Positions 14,774-28,455 of a stretch of 64,000 nucleotides of DNA are shown here, one piece after another; within the stretch, counting starts at the first letter, position 1, and each line of letters starts with the position of its first letter. This DNA comes from Puffinus mauretanicus (taxonomy: Eukaryota; Chordata; Aves; Procellariiformes; Procellariidae), in NCBI GenBank assembly GCA_023333565.1, contig JAJKFH010003173.1, positions 1,612,001 through 1,676,000 on the forward strand. The letters run 5' to 3'. Under the pieces are notes generated by a model, which saw only the letters and a list, made by a program, of their open reading frames with translations, had not been told where the DNA came from and made no database searches. The position numbers were made by a program, and so were the translations under genes.

Positions 14774-15541
14774 AGAATCATAGAATCATTAAGGTTGGAA
14801 AAGACCTCTAAGATCATCGAGTCCAACCGTCAACCCAACACCACCGTACCCACTACACCATGTCCCTAAGCGCCTCGTCTACACGTCTTTTAAATCCTTC
14901 CAGGGATGGTGACTCCACCACTTCCCTGGGCAGCCTGTTCCAAAGCCTGACCACTCTTTCAGTAAAGAAATTTCTCCTAATGTCCAGTCTAAACCTCCCT
15001 TGGCGCAACTTGAGGCCATTTCCTCTTGTCCTATCGCTGTTACTTGGGAGAAGAGACCAACCCCCACCTCGCTACAACCTCCTTTCAGGCAGTTGTAGGC
15101 GATGAGTCTCCCTCAGCCTCCTCTTCTCCAGGCTGAACACCCCCAGTTCCTCAGCCGCTCCCCATCAGACTTGTGCTCCAGGCCCTTCACCAGCCGTTGC
15201 CCTCCTGGACACGCTCCAGCACCTCCATGTCCTTCTTGTAGTGAGAGGCCCAAAACTGAACACAGGATTCGAGGAGTGCGGCCTCACCAGTGCCGAGTAC
15301 AGGGGCACGATCACCTCCCTGCTCCTGCTGGCCACACTATTTCTGATACAGGCCAGGATGCCGTTGGCCTTCTTGGCCACCTGGGCACACTGCCGGCTCA
15401 TGTTCAGCCGGCTGTCGACCAGCACCCCAGGTCCTTTTCCTCTGGGCAGCTTTCCAGCCACTCTTCCCCAAGCCTGTAGCGTTGCCTGGGGTGGTTGTGA
15501 CCCAAGTGCAGGACCCAGGAAAATTACCACCACTGCCTCCT
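14774..15541 (-). mobile_element. 5'-truncated CR1 LINE (minus orientation)
   Basis: The left edge carries the imperfect octamer repeat typical of CR1 3' ends (agaatcatagaatcatt, 14774-14790). The well-known CR1 3'-region sequence follows in reverse orientation: the 'ttggaaaagacctctaagatcatcgagtccaac' type run, then the 'cagcctgttccaaagcctgacc' type run. Further in (about 15165-15450, minus strand) a broken frame encodes the CR1 reverse-transcriptase C-terminal region, including the motif [20 protein letters not shown] and then [10 protein letters not shown]. The frame shifts several times, so no protein is made. Only about 770 bp remain, as usual for 5'-truncated CR1 insertions. It lies in the same orientation as SRGAP2 transcription. 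The subfamily cannot be named by eye. Confidence 0.93.
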
Positions 15542-18500
15542 AGTATACCTGCAATGAGCCAGCAATTCAGTAATTTTCTGTTGAATTATCTGAAAAGGTT
15601 TGTAAAAGTATTAAAATCCCACTATGCTCTCTGATTCAGCACCATACCTATGCTGATGAAGATGACGGGTACTAAGTAAATCAGGCAAAATCATACAGCA
15701 TGTCAGCCACAGAAGTTGAAATCAGAAGCCACAGCTGTGCCTCTGCTTTCCAAGAACAAGACAACACTAGCTCACCTCCATCATTTGTAATGAAGTCAAA
15801 ATATATCAAAACCAGTAGGCACATACTGGGAATGAATGCCATCGCCTAGGGATACTGCACACATCTCAGCACGACTTCATAATTATTTATGAAGTGATAC
15901 TCCATTCACAAAATAAAGCAATGTACTTGGGCTATTTCTATAAACATTAATTTTTTTGATTCGTAATTGGCACAGAAATATCAGCCTTTTAAAAAAACAC
16001 GTTACTTAAGCCCCAGGAGCCCCCATCACAGCCTCAGTGCTCATAAGACATCTGCAAAAACCCAAGGCAGAATTTCTCCTTCTATCTGCAGCCGTCGGAG
16101 CCAAAAGCTCCTCCCAGCTCCAATCTGGGTCCAGAGGAGCAGAAAAGTGATTCATCCTCCCACTCTCCATCCAGGCTCCTGCTTCGCTGCCAGGAGGAGT
16201 CAGAGCCCACCACCTTTGGCAGCATGGTGCCATCTATCATCGAGACAGGAGTCACTCCCAGCTCTTCCGACAGTGTGAACATTTGGTGACATTTCAATTG
16301 CTACAAACACGGAATGAATTTGAATCGGGACCTAAAAAAGATGAAGGTTGAGTCATCCACACTGACTTCTCACTCATTAAAATAGATTTTACTTATTCCC
16401 AATTTGCAGATCACTACGTGTGAACACTATATGAAAGAAAATATAATTGAGGAACACTTCAGCAAGCAGAGAAAAAAGCCAGCCCCCAAAAGTGAACTCA
16501 CCGATACCCAGCCTTCTTGCACTTACTATGCTCACTGGACTTCTCACTTCATCTAGAACAACTGTGCCAACAGGAGAAAATCGAAACTAACCTCTACCCA
16601 AAACAAAATGACAGCAATTAAGCCATAAACAAGTTGCTCGGCTTGATAAAAATGAGTTCAAGCCCTGAGCTTGTAGTATTCAATGGCATTTTCAAGCCTT
16701 CCTAGGGAGGAATCACCACTTGCTGTTAAAACTCTCCCAAGGCCTGAGTGGATGGTTACAGAACTGATGTACAAAAAAGCTGCACCTAGCTGAGCAATCA
16801 GCTGCATCTAGCTGAGCAAAAGAACTAAAATTAAACTCCCAAAAAACCCCACACCAGAAAGTAGTAGGTGTATAAAAATATTAACTTAGGCAATGAAAGA
16901 AACATTGCACTATTAGTTTATTTAGACTAACCACATTATTAACCAATTTGCCATCAATAAAATTAGACATACCCACTATCACCACTACGCAGAGAACATC
17001 CATTTTGTAAAACATGTTAGCATGAACAGTCTAACCTCAAACCAAGCTAAGGCACGTAGAAAATTAAATCACCAAGGAGCCAGGCACTTGCTAAAATTTT
17101 AAGTCCACTCTAATTACCAACAAGGCAAAGCGGATTTTTCTTCGCTCTTGACACACTCTTCCTCAAACACATCCGATTGCTTTGTATCTTTTACCTTGTC
17201 TATTCTAGTCCCAACTGACAAGAAAAGAAGAAAGCATTAACACCTTCATCTGGATTAACAGCATTTGGGAGCATTGAGAAAGCTTCCTAAAAACACAGCT
17301 TTTGACAAGAGGGGGGCCCGCAGCAGCCTCCCTGATCCTTTTCTTGCTGGACAAAATGAACGGTCAAAAAGCAAGAGGCAATTCCCAGCACCGTGCCTTA
17401 AAACCAAGGAGAAGGTCTCTGCAGTGCAGGGGCTCTTCTATTTGCTCTGGCACAACCCCTCTTCACCACAAACACAAAAAAGACATCCCCTGGGACCGGG
17501 CAAGGCCACTCCAAGGAACCACAGCACTCTATACACAAGAAAAGGACAGGGAATCAGCCCCAAATTGTTTGCAGTGACAAGCGTTTCCTGCTTGCTCTGC
17601 CACCAAGAGAAATATTTAAGGTTAACAAACTTTCTCCTATTTAAACTGAAAATCTTTACAAAGCTCTGAAGTTCAACTTCAATGGGAACAGTGAAGGTTT
17701 GCTTCAACACTAAATATTTCTCACAGACATAGGAAAGTGTCAACAAAACCCCGGTAAAAGAGGCAGCAAAATGAGCATCTCATTCAATATATTCAACTGG
17801 CCTCTCTTCTTGGCAGCTTAAAGATTTAAAAATTTTAAAATATAAATTTGACATCTAGGACTGGCAATCTAGTATCTTTGCCAGCACTGAAGTTCACATA
17901 TGCCTTTAACTCCTAAAAATAAATCTTAAAGAAAACATTCATTCACGACTCAATCCCAGTGGACCAAAAAGAACTTTGGAAGAATCATAAAAACTGGCAT
18001 TAAAAATAGCAAACCTGTTTATTTGTGTTAGGAAATTTCAGGGGAGTGTTTATTTCCTACTTATTACCCAAACCATTTCCCAATGGCAGAAGTCAGGGAG
18101 AAAGAAAAGAGAAGGGAGAAAGGAGTCAAAAGAGGGGACACCTATAGAGACATTTCAGCCACCTGACAATCCAATTCAAGGCTGCACAAACTTTGACTCA
18201 TTCATGGAATTGTTTTTGACTGTTGTTCGCAGTAAACTCCACTGAGTTTTATTTGAGCGGTGAGCTGCATTCCCCCGCTCCCTGTTTCCTCTCAGACCAG
18301 CGAGCGCCTCTTGACTTGACAGCTGTCTCATTCAAAACAATGCTGGGATTTGTCATTCCATCACCTCCAAAAACACCAAACAAGAACAAAAAATAAAAAA
18401 GTAAAACCCCCACATATACAACTATGCAATTATCTCCTCTGTCCAAGTAACTTTTCTTAAAAAGAAGAGACACAGCCACGCAGGCTGCATTCTCAGACAA

Positions 18501-19092
18501 AAAAAAAAAAAAATTTCAATGTTCCCTCAACATCTTTCAAGATCTGTAACTGAATCCCACTGGAGACCTTGATTTAGGTCATTTCAAGTAATTCACTACC
18601 CTTTACTCCTTTTACCTACTTTCAGTCTACTTGGAACACAATGCCATTCAACTGTGCAAGATCTGCTGAAAGACCTAATTCAGCAACCTAAAGAACACAG
18701 ACTCCTCCAAATAGACCTGAATTAACAGCACCAACCGCAGAAGGATGCCTCTCCTCACCCGAGGGGAAAACAGCACCTACAAAACTCTGACACCGTCAAA
18801 CCAGTAAAAATGCTAATTTAGGCTGGATGTTCTTCCAATGATCATAAAACACATAAAGCTATTTGAAAGGAAAATGGATGGAATTTTGAAGAGGAAAGTA
18901 AGTAAATTGTCGTGTATTTATTACATGCATGTTATAAATACACCTACAGTTATGCCCACAGTTATACCCAGAAATAATTTGCTTTATTTAGCTTCAAAGT
19001 AGACAAGGAATAACATCTATAATGCCTAAAATATGCTACAGGAAGTTTCAGAATCAGAGAATTCTGCAAAAGACAACTGGCTTTTGGGCAGC

Positions 19093-19110
19093 TTTTTTTT
19101 TTTTTTTTTT
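19093..19110. repeat. poly(T) tract, 18 bases
   Basis: An uninterrupted run of T within the SRGAP2 intron. It is a simple mononucleotide repeat. No adjoining retroposon body was recognised. Confidence 0.9.
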
Positions 19111-19604
19111 AATATCAGAGATACAAGAGTTCTCAATTATAAATATTATGTATGATGTATTAACATCCTCACTTTCACTGATAGGCGAGGAGTCATCACA
19201 AAGACTGAAAGTAGATTTAAGATGTTAAGTGAAACAGGACTTTAGAAAGTGATGTAGTAATAAAGCAGGAACCGTAAGAGACTTACAATACAGCTGAATC
19301 ACTCTTTAGCACATTGAACAGAACAGGCATTTTGTTTGGGCTACTTAAAAAACAAACTCACCTCTCCCAAGTAAATAAATACTTCATACATTGAAAGATA
19401 AAAAAGTAAAAATAAAAGAGCTTTCCACATATCTGATAAAAACCACTCTATGTAAAAGAAATGAGAACACCAGTGCTCTAAAAAGTTAATGGTCAACAGA
19501 TTTTAATATTATTGCCATAAGCTAAAAGCATGTGTAGTGAGGCTTCAGGGGGATCTTTGTTTTGCTAACAAAATAAGCTTTGAGAGAGGCACACGACTAG
19601 ATGC

Positions 19605-19632
19605 AAAAAAAAAAAAAAAAAAAAAAAAAAAA
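19605..19632. repeat. poly(A) tract, about 28 bases
   Basis: The longest pure homopolymer in the window, followed by a purine-rich stretch (aaggaggcagggaaagaaaa). CR1 elements do not end in poly(A), so it is not their tail. A processed transcript insertion or slippage are the simple alternatives. No gene body was recognised on either side. Confidence 0.9.
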
Positions 19633-22600
19633 GGAGGCAGGGAAAGAAAAGGAACCTGTTTTCCTTGTACATCAGAGAGCCCTTAGTGCAGAGAGTTGAA
19701 TTTATTCTTACTATCGCTGTCAAAGATTCAAAGTAGTTCTGTAAGCACAGCGTAACCTTTCCATAAGCAAGGCTGGCTGAATACTGATCGCTTTCAAAAA
19801 AAAAAAAGAAAAGTCAACTTACTCTTTCCCATAGCTACATGCAGCTGTCATCCTCTGCATGCACCTTCCTATGTAAGGTCTCAAAGCAACCTCCTTCTTG
19901 AAAGGAGAGGCAACAATCTTTTAGAACTGATAAATGTGTTTAAATAGTCAACATATAAATAACTTCTTACAGTAAGGACAACAGCAAACTTTTCATAAGA
20001 TCCAGAATCCTTAAACTAAAGGTAACAGCAAATTAGCAGCACTTTCATCCCAACCATAGCAGTTGGCCATGCTGCTCTGGGTTTGGTAGAGGGTGGGGCA
20101 TGAATGAGAACTATTTGCATGAAGCCTAATCATAAAACCACTGAAACGATGTGAGTGAGCTGGAAAAGGCAGCAGAGTACGGAGAAAATTATAGCTGATC
20201 TTTCGACTTACAGCAAGTATTTATTATGGAACTTCACAAGCTACAGATGCTGCTTTCTGGAGAAACCTCCAGCAGCAGAAAAACAACATACTCGCCCAGT
20301 CCGTACGTGTTGGTCTGGCGATCGCAAGCTCCTTCCCAAAATGCCGATGGAGCCTTCTCCTGTATACTGTAATACTCCTACCATGGGTGCTTCTTAAGCT
20401 TGAGCTAGAAATTAATCAGTAACAGTCAAGCAAATTTATGAATCACAGCAAGAATGACCAACTGTTAGAGTATGTTAACCAGAAAATAACTTGAAGTTTC
20501 AGAACAAAAGAAAACAAAAACAAAAACCCAAAACCAAACCAAACCAAAAAAACTTTCTCATTTGCTGGCAACAGCTGTCACTGCTTTCAAGACATAAAAG
20601 ATGACTCTACCTATAGGGATTTTCCAGAAAGGCCAGTGCCGGAATTTGTTCCCTTGTTTTAAATCTGAAACGAACCTACTACCTGAACCTCTGGGGGCAC
20701 GTCTGGGGGGGGCAATTTTTAGCCAAGATTTCTGGGGAGAAAGAGTGAAAGGTGGAAATTAATGGATGCAAGGAGCCCTTACAGCTATCTTCGGTCAAGT
20801 TCATTCTGATGGGGATGGGGGAAATAATTTGATTTAAAGCCTAAGTAAAGATTAATTCCTTAAGTATGAAGGCAATGCATATGAATGTTTTTGGCATTAG
20901 ACAACTAGGCTAAATAAAAGGATTTCTCTTACACTTTTGGGTAAAGTAATTTATCATTACAGGCAGAAATTAATCATATAATGGAAGGTAACAACAACAT
21001 ATGGATTCATAAAAGATCAAACCAACCTCAGAGAAAATACAGACAATCTGGACGGGATAAGAGCACATGGAGAAAGAAAAGGCAATTTAGCAATCAGTAA
21101 CAAGACTTGACACCACACAGGAAATAAAATCAACACTCAAGGGGTCCAAGAGTCAGCTCCAAGGGGTGCTTAGTCCAAGTTCTGAGTTTATCCAACAACC
21201 CTGGTCAGCGGTGCTGACATCTTTGGTAACGTAGTAACTTTCCTGCTAAGAAACCTTACACATTTGTTTAGCATAGACAAAACTTTGACTTGCAAACAGT
21301 TTTACTAGATTAACCAGAAACTAATAATGTCACAGCTCTGATTAACCCAATAGAGATTTGTGTATTTAGGCCACTCCTAGCATGCATGTTGGTGCCGTCC
21401 GTCCTCCATTTTTCCATTTTTTTCATTTCTATAGCACAACTCGTGGAAGCTCACAAGAGCCAAAAAAAGAAAAGGAAAAAAAAGAAACAGAACAAGAAGT
21501 ATCCAGAGTTTTTAGACATTCAGCTCCAGGGGGAAAACACAAGAGCACAACTTCATTCATAGCAAGTTAAGTTTCCATCCAAACATCATTACTGTATCCT
21601 GTGACCTTTGTAGTGTTGCATTTGTTCCTCCCTCCATACAGCGCAGAAATCCTTTCCCCCTCCCTTTTCCAGCTGCACACTTTTAAGTCGTTTACTGGCA
21701 AAGTCTTTTGTTCATATTTCAGCATCTTTCTGCACCACTGGAGTCCGCTCGTTGAGCTGGGACACAGACGGGTACAAGCAGCCCACTATGCAGCAGAAAT
21801 ACTGGTGGTTTACCCATTTTTTTTTAAAGGGTAAATGGGATGAAGCAGGCTTCCTTCTTCAACAGATGGAGAGAATACAGAAAAGTTAGGAAGAGTTACT
21901 TTCATTAAAGAGACCAAAGCAAAACCAGGCTCCTTTCCAAAACCACTTCACAGAGATATTAATTTATTAAATTTCTGAATAACTGGTTATCGAACACAGG
22001 GGAAAAACCTCCACGGGCCTGCTCAGAGCTCTGTACTTCTACAGTCCATAAAACACTTTGTATGCTATGGTTTGTCATTATCGTTCATTAATATATCCAC
22101 TGCACATATTAACAAAAACGGAGACAATTTTTTTTCACAGTAATAATGGCTGCTTCGTATTTACATGTTTTCTGTCCTCAGCTTTCAAAGCACCTCATGT
22201 TCATCAGACAGGACTCTTCAAAACATACCTGTAATATACCCGCTTTACGGTCCAGAGAACTGAATTTACATCTGCTGATGACAAAACAATAAAATAAATA
22301 AATAAAGAACCCTGTCAGTGGATTTGCCAAATGCTCCGGTCAGGAAAGCAAGCCTTTCAGAGGGCAAGCATGTCAGCATCTTAGTAAACTTCACTCTGCC
22401 TCGCCTTTGTGCTGCATGTCTAAATTCTGTTTTAAAGGCATATGATACCACTGTGGGTTTCCAAGAAGGTGGAAGAGCATCAGTTTTCTAGAAAGCTTCA
22501 TTACTGCTCACTGAACAAAACTGCCTGGCTGGTTATTTGTAGTGCCATCAATAGCCTTAGAAGAAGTTAACTCGTCATAGTTGTGATTTCCAAGTAAAAC

Positions 22601-25600
22601 ACTTAAGACAGCCCTCCCCAGATGAACTGGGATGGAGGAAGGAGAATTGCCGTATGCTAGTGAGCACACAACAGCTACCATCTGTCTGTGGTTGCCACAC
22701 TACAGCCCAAGTGGAGTAACTACATCTGGTAGCTGAGTGGAAGTTTCTTGCACCCATAATCCTGTCCCTATGTAAAATTTCTTCATATTTTAATTACAAG
22801 CAGTGTTAATGAAATATGTGAATAACTCATCTTCCCCCCCCCGTCCCCAAAAAAAAAGCACAAACATCACATAAAATGTGTTTTAGATACCAGGTACTCT
22901 TAGTAGAATAGCAAGAGCACTGCCCCAGTGTTAACTTACATAAAGAAAAGGATTTTGTGGAATTTCCTGTAACACCTAACTTCGCAAATTAAGTGCTAAC
23001 GAGTAGGAGCATCCTCAAAGACACAAGAGTAATTTATCCCACTATATTTAAACCTCATCCAACAGGCATCTTAAATATTCCCCAAATAAAGGCATAATCA
23101 CACATAACATGCCACGGCCCAGAAAGCTCCTTGAAATTGTCCATCAATTTGGTTTCCGCCTGCCCTGCATAGATCACCCCCTCCCTGCTGAGAAGGGGAA
23201 CAAGGGGATCAATTAATGCCTAAATATAATGGCTAACACAGGGAAATTACAATCCCTACCTCATTTCATTCAGATCACTAAATCAACAAAGAGCAATTGC
23301 TGTGAAGGACTTACTACCACAAACTGGGTTTCCGCTTAAGATTTCTCACCACTAAGCCTCCATCAGCAGCAGACAGTATTGTATTTTATTATTGCAATAC
23401 CCAGACACACTCTGAACAAAATTGAACGGGCTGGTGATTAAAACACCAGCATTCACCTCATTACCTGCAGTACCGTCCTCACTATTTCTGGAAGTGGTGG
23501 AACAGGATGGATGGGAAATTGGGAGGGTGAGAAATGAGAAACAGAATGGCACCCCATCCATCATTACCAAGTCTCAAGCTGCAAACGCAAGGCGGGGGGG
23601 AAACTTCACATGTTATAACAATAGCTTAAAGCCCTGTACTCTCCTTTACTGTGGGGATCAATGATGATGTGACCAGCAGCTGAACAAATGCAGCTTTTCA
23701 GCCTTCCCTCGTGCCATGGGCATGCCATGCAGAGGCTAAAAACCAAAGAAAATGGAAAAATATCTTTCTAAACAATCCTGTTTGTAGAATAAGCACTAGT
23801 TTGTGCTGCTAATCATCCTCTCCCTTTTCAGGTACCAAATAAAAGCTACAACAAGAAAAACACATTCATTACCTTGTATAGTTTGCCTTATGAAAACCCA
23901 CCAGTGACACAGAACTGTTTTGATTGACTGAGGCTTAGGATCTTTGGTTAGAAAACAATCGATCCACTTGTTCAGAGCGAGCAGTTTAGCAATTCTGGCA
24001 CCTACAGGTCTGTCGGGAACAAACCCCCCTTCCTCGCCGGATCATCAGAGCATGCCCCTGCCATGGGACTGAACTGCTGTCCAAAGAAAGAGTCAGGGAC
24101 TAATTCCCAAGCAACAACTGTCGTTATTTTAAGTAGATTCAATTTGCCAGCACTCCCCATTTATAAATTGCATAGCTCCATGGCTTACTCTCTGCATGAA
24201 AACCCTTCTCCAACGACAGCGGTACAAAAACAAACCAAAAACCCTTCCCTACTTAAAAGAAGGGAAGCCAAAAGGCTTTTCCTGGAAAGTCCCACGATAA
24301 AAAAAAAAAAACAACTTCAAAATTAGTAGGACTGACCAAATCACCCTGCCGCAGCACTTCATGACTGTAGATTAAAATCCACTCTTGGTTTAGAGTTAAT
24401 CTGTTTATTTGGCTCCTTCTCAAGAGTCAAAAAGCTAGGAGCTGCTTATGTGCCACAGGATAGGCAGCTCCCGTGGCCTAATAAAGCCAATTTCACAGAA
24501 ATAAATGTGAAGCAAAAGTTGTTTCTGCAGCATGCTGAAAACACTTAAGACCTAAGAATTTTTGCACCACATTCAGCAACACCTTGAGAGAAAATGTTGG
24601 AGAAAAAGCACTTGTTAAAGGAGAGGGGGAACTCTATGAACGTTTTGAGAATTTGCTGCTTGTAGTTTATGCCAAAGATTTACTGCACTATTGTGTGCAG
24701 CATACAGAAGGGTGCACACTAGATTAAACCACACGGCTATGCCAGGCATATCAGCTGTGATTTACCCAGGCACAGCTCACATTTACATTTATACTTGCTT
24801 CCATTTCTGCTGCCTTGCTTGGTTAAAGAACAGCAAATGCTGGGCTCGTTTCTCCTGATGCGAGCATCCTCACGACGCTGCCTGTCACTGACTTATCTAG
24901 GCTCACCGCAGGCTGCATACTGCCATCCTAACATCATGCCCACGCTGCTTCAGAGTGCAAGCAGCACTCCCAAATAACTCTAGCTCTTGTAAACACATGA
25001 TCCTTTCACATTCAGAATTGCAGAGGAAGTGATTCTTTTTTTTTTTTTAAATTCCCAGCCCCTTACTTTTTTTCCAAGCAACGATTAACTCTCACCATAC
25101 CAACTCAAAGCAAAATGACTGGGTCAGAAGCTTTGGAGTTTAACAACAGTAAGTAGTTACTTTGATGGCAAAAAAATTGTATTTTAAATGGTTCAAATCC
25201 ATTTGCAGCATCTACTTGGAAAAACCACCAGCTGAGCTTCCTTGACACAGTTACTCCATATCCACATGTGTTTTCTGACTTTAAACATTCACATCAAGAG
25301 TTTCACTGACCACTACCTAGAGATTTCACAGAAAGAAGGTCCTGTTTTGTCTTTTGTAATACTGCTATTTTGGAAGAAAAGGAGAAAGAGAAAGCAGAAA
25401 TGAAGAATGGTCTCTAATGATGGAATTACTGTGAAGTCAAGACCCTTTCTCCCGTTTTCTCCCATACTTTTTTATCCCTCAGCAAATCAAACCATAACTC
25501 TGCGTTTGCTTCCATCGCCTACAAAAAGTTGACAATATTCAGAGAGCAGGACTCCCATGGTGATGTAGAAATTCTCAAAAAGAAAGCATGAAATCTGCAA

Positions 25601-28289
25601 AAGTCATACAAAAATGAACTAAATAAAGTCATAAGTAATGAGTATCAACTGTGCATGGCATAGCGAAAGCTATTCAAAAGAACATGTGCTTAAACATACT
25701 TTCCATCTCAACAAAGGTTTAGATTTTTCACTCTTCATAAAGACAGCTGAAAAAGTTGACCAGGCAAATAGGTCCTTCCAAGTAAATTCCCAAAATGGGC
25801 AAAAATTAGGAACTATTAAAAACAAAAGAAGAAAAGTCAAGCCTTTTAAGTAACAGAAAAAGGAAAAGATACTAATGTGTACCCTTACCACGAAAGGAAA
25901 TCATTTAGAGCTAAGGAAAAATGTCGTGGGGCTCTCTTAGTCGGGAGTTAGGGAAAACTGGCTATCACTAGTAAACTTTTTATAGAAACCCTACTGGAGT
26001 TACACCGGCAATTCTTTCTGCTTTTGGAAGAAACTGCAACACTTAAGTGGACTGAGGTCTTTTGGTCAGCTTTGGTCTCCGGCCTTGCAATACGTGATGA
26101 ATCTGCAACAGAGGGATATTGGAGATGGAGAGGGAAGAAGGAAGACTCTGCATTCTCTCACCTCTTCCCGTCCTCATTAATAATCCATTACTAGGAACTG
26201 TTCATAGGACAAAAAGAAATACAAACTATTGCTGTAACATCAAACCAGTCTCCCAACAACCCCTTCCCCCCTTCTGGCAGCAGGCTGCTTCGTTGGCCCA
26301 ATCCAGCTCCAAAACTCAAGGGATTAGCACTATCAAGAACTGCAGAAAAACAGATGATTCTACAGCAATTCCATAGCCGGAGTTTGGAGCAAGTCATTGT
26401 TGCAAACAAATGGAATCACTTACACGCACAGAGTAATGATTAACTGTAAAAAACCCTTAAAAGGTAGTTTTACATTTTCAATGTAAATGGTAATCCAATA
26501 TATACAAACTCAAATGTCAAAACTCAAAACTATTCCACTCAACCACACTAGGGTGCATGGCTGAAAAGTCTATTTACATGGTGTATTAAATAGGCATTGC
26601 CAAAGAAGTGGCCAAGAGCTCAGCCCTAACTCTTGAAAGCACACATCCGTGGTGCTAGGATCTGCCGATAGTGTGCAGTGACCACCTTGGTGACCTGCAC
26701 AGAAGACGAACACAAAAGAGAAATCATCATACACACGGAATGTCAACAGTACTGAAAATCCCCAGGTGCACAGGTTTAGCCACAAAATAAATTTCAGTGG
26801 TTTCAACTCATTGATCTAAAAATCAAAAGATAGTTCTACAAATACCCTCTTTCTAGACAAGAGCTGCATGTGCAATGTTAACAAGAAAACTTTCCACAGT
26901 TGAGAGAAATCCCAATTTTGTTTCAAATCACCACCAAAAGCATCACACTTCCTTTCTAGCCCCCAAATTACAGCTGCTGACCCAGTCACAGCTACTTTTG
27001 TAATCTTTCACACAGAGAAGGTCTGTACCACTCCTAAGAGCTTACCAGGATTAGAAACTGCTGACCATCACTCAAGGTGGCCAGAAGATGTAGCATACAA
27101 ATGAGATTTGTATGCAGTATTTAAGGCATTTTTAACCAGCATTTAAGGCAAAAGATCACAATCAGATCAAATAAACTATCAGCCATTCAACCCAGAGAGG
27201 AAAAAGGGACTTATCTGAAATTTATCAGCAATTTTGGGGAGATTAAAAACAAAGTTTTAGACATTATAGTAGCGTGAATCTGATAGCAGCTGGGAGGCTT
27301 GCCTGAAGTTCTTCTTATCAGGCATCTTCTCTTAGTTCAAGACACACTCTGCTAAATAACCACGCAGCCACCTCTGTGCTGTGCTCGCTCCTGCTATAAA
27401 TTACCTCATCTATTTTTCATATGCCTAGTGCTTTTTGGACTGTGCTGCAAGATCTGCAAGAGATGCATTTTAACCTTTGCTAGAGACTATTCAAGGACAG
27501 AATTGGCTTATGAACCCTCGCTGTGTAAAAAATTTCAGTATTAAATTTCTGTAGCCCAAACCATGAAGCTATTTACTGAAGCTTTATACAAACTAATTAA
27601 ATATAAGGCTCTCGTGGGACATGAGGAGAAAGAAAAGAAGAATTAAGAGATAAATCACTGGCTTTTCTTTCCTCAGCAAATGTACACTCCAATTTAATAC
27701 ATTAAACCAAAAAACAGTCTGACAGTCCTTGGTCGGGCATAGATAGGCAACGTTCAAATCTCACATGGAACACACTGCACAGCATAAATTAATTATCTCT
27801 GCTTTACCGCAACTTGCACAAAGGAATTGGGAGAGACAATCCAGACAAGGGGATGAGCTTGAGATATCAAAGGCTCCATATGGAGCCCACAGAATCTCAC
27901 TTTCCAGCTTCACAGAACTCATAATCTTTGTAAGCACATGGTACAGAAACATATCAAAGCAGCACTTCCCTCCCCTGCTGACCCCATGTCATCTTGTCAG
28001 GAGAATTCCTACCGCATGACACGCAGCCATTTCAGAGTTTCCTCAAAGACAGAAGCACTCTCAGCAAGTCTTGCAAGAAGACCCCACTAATACCAGCAAC
28101 CTCTCTTCTCCTCGCCAACAGCATGAAACATTCAACTGCAGATAGCACAACCAGCCAACCAAACACAAGGCAGACTTTACTTCCATCATCTAAAGGCAAA
28201 AGACTCAAGGTCAATGCAGTTGGTGAGGAAAGCCACCCTGTCCGCACACCTCAGCGAGTTTGTAATTGAACCTCCAGATACTAGAGACC

Positions 28290-28455
28290 ACAGAATTATT
28301 GGACAATTCAGGTTGGGAGGGAGCTCAGGAGGTCATCCAGCCCAATCTCTGGTGGTCAGCTGCAAGGTCAGACCAAGTTACTCAAGACTGTATCCAGTTT
28401 CGTTCGAGTAACCTCCAAGGATGGATGCACTGCACCAGTACCTACAGACTGCAAA
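28290..28455 (-). mobile_element. Old, diverged CR1 LINE 3' fragment (minus orientation)
   Basis: The run 'cacagaattattggacaattcaggttgggagggagctcaggaggtcatccagcccaatc' follows the CR1 3'-region pattern (agaat...aggttggaagggacct...gatcat...gtccaac) with many changes. The part after it keeps the order of the family: ggtca, then a 'gactgtatccagtttcg' block, then 'cctccaaggatgga', then a 'ctgca' block. It is much more diverged than the copy at 14774-15541, so it is an older insertion. Borders are approximate. Confidence 0.75.

Larger units (their letters stand above)
15542..28289 (-). other. SRGAP2: SRGAP2 first coding intron, middle part
   Basis: No exon, RNA gene or intact mobile element was recognised. 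The stretch is AT-rich with short low-complexity tracts: poly(T) at 19093-19110, poly(A) at 19605-19632, an A/C-rich run near 20506-20551, and purine-rich DNA near 18095-18140. Reading frames here are short, lack splice context and resemble no family known to me. Confidence 0.7.
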
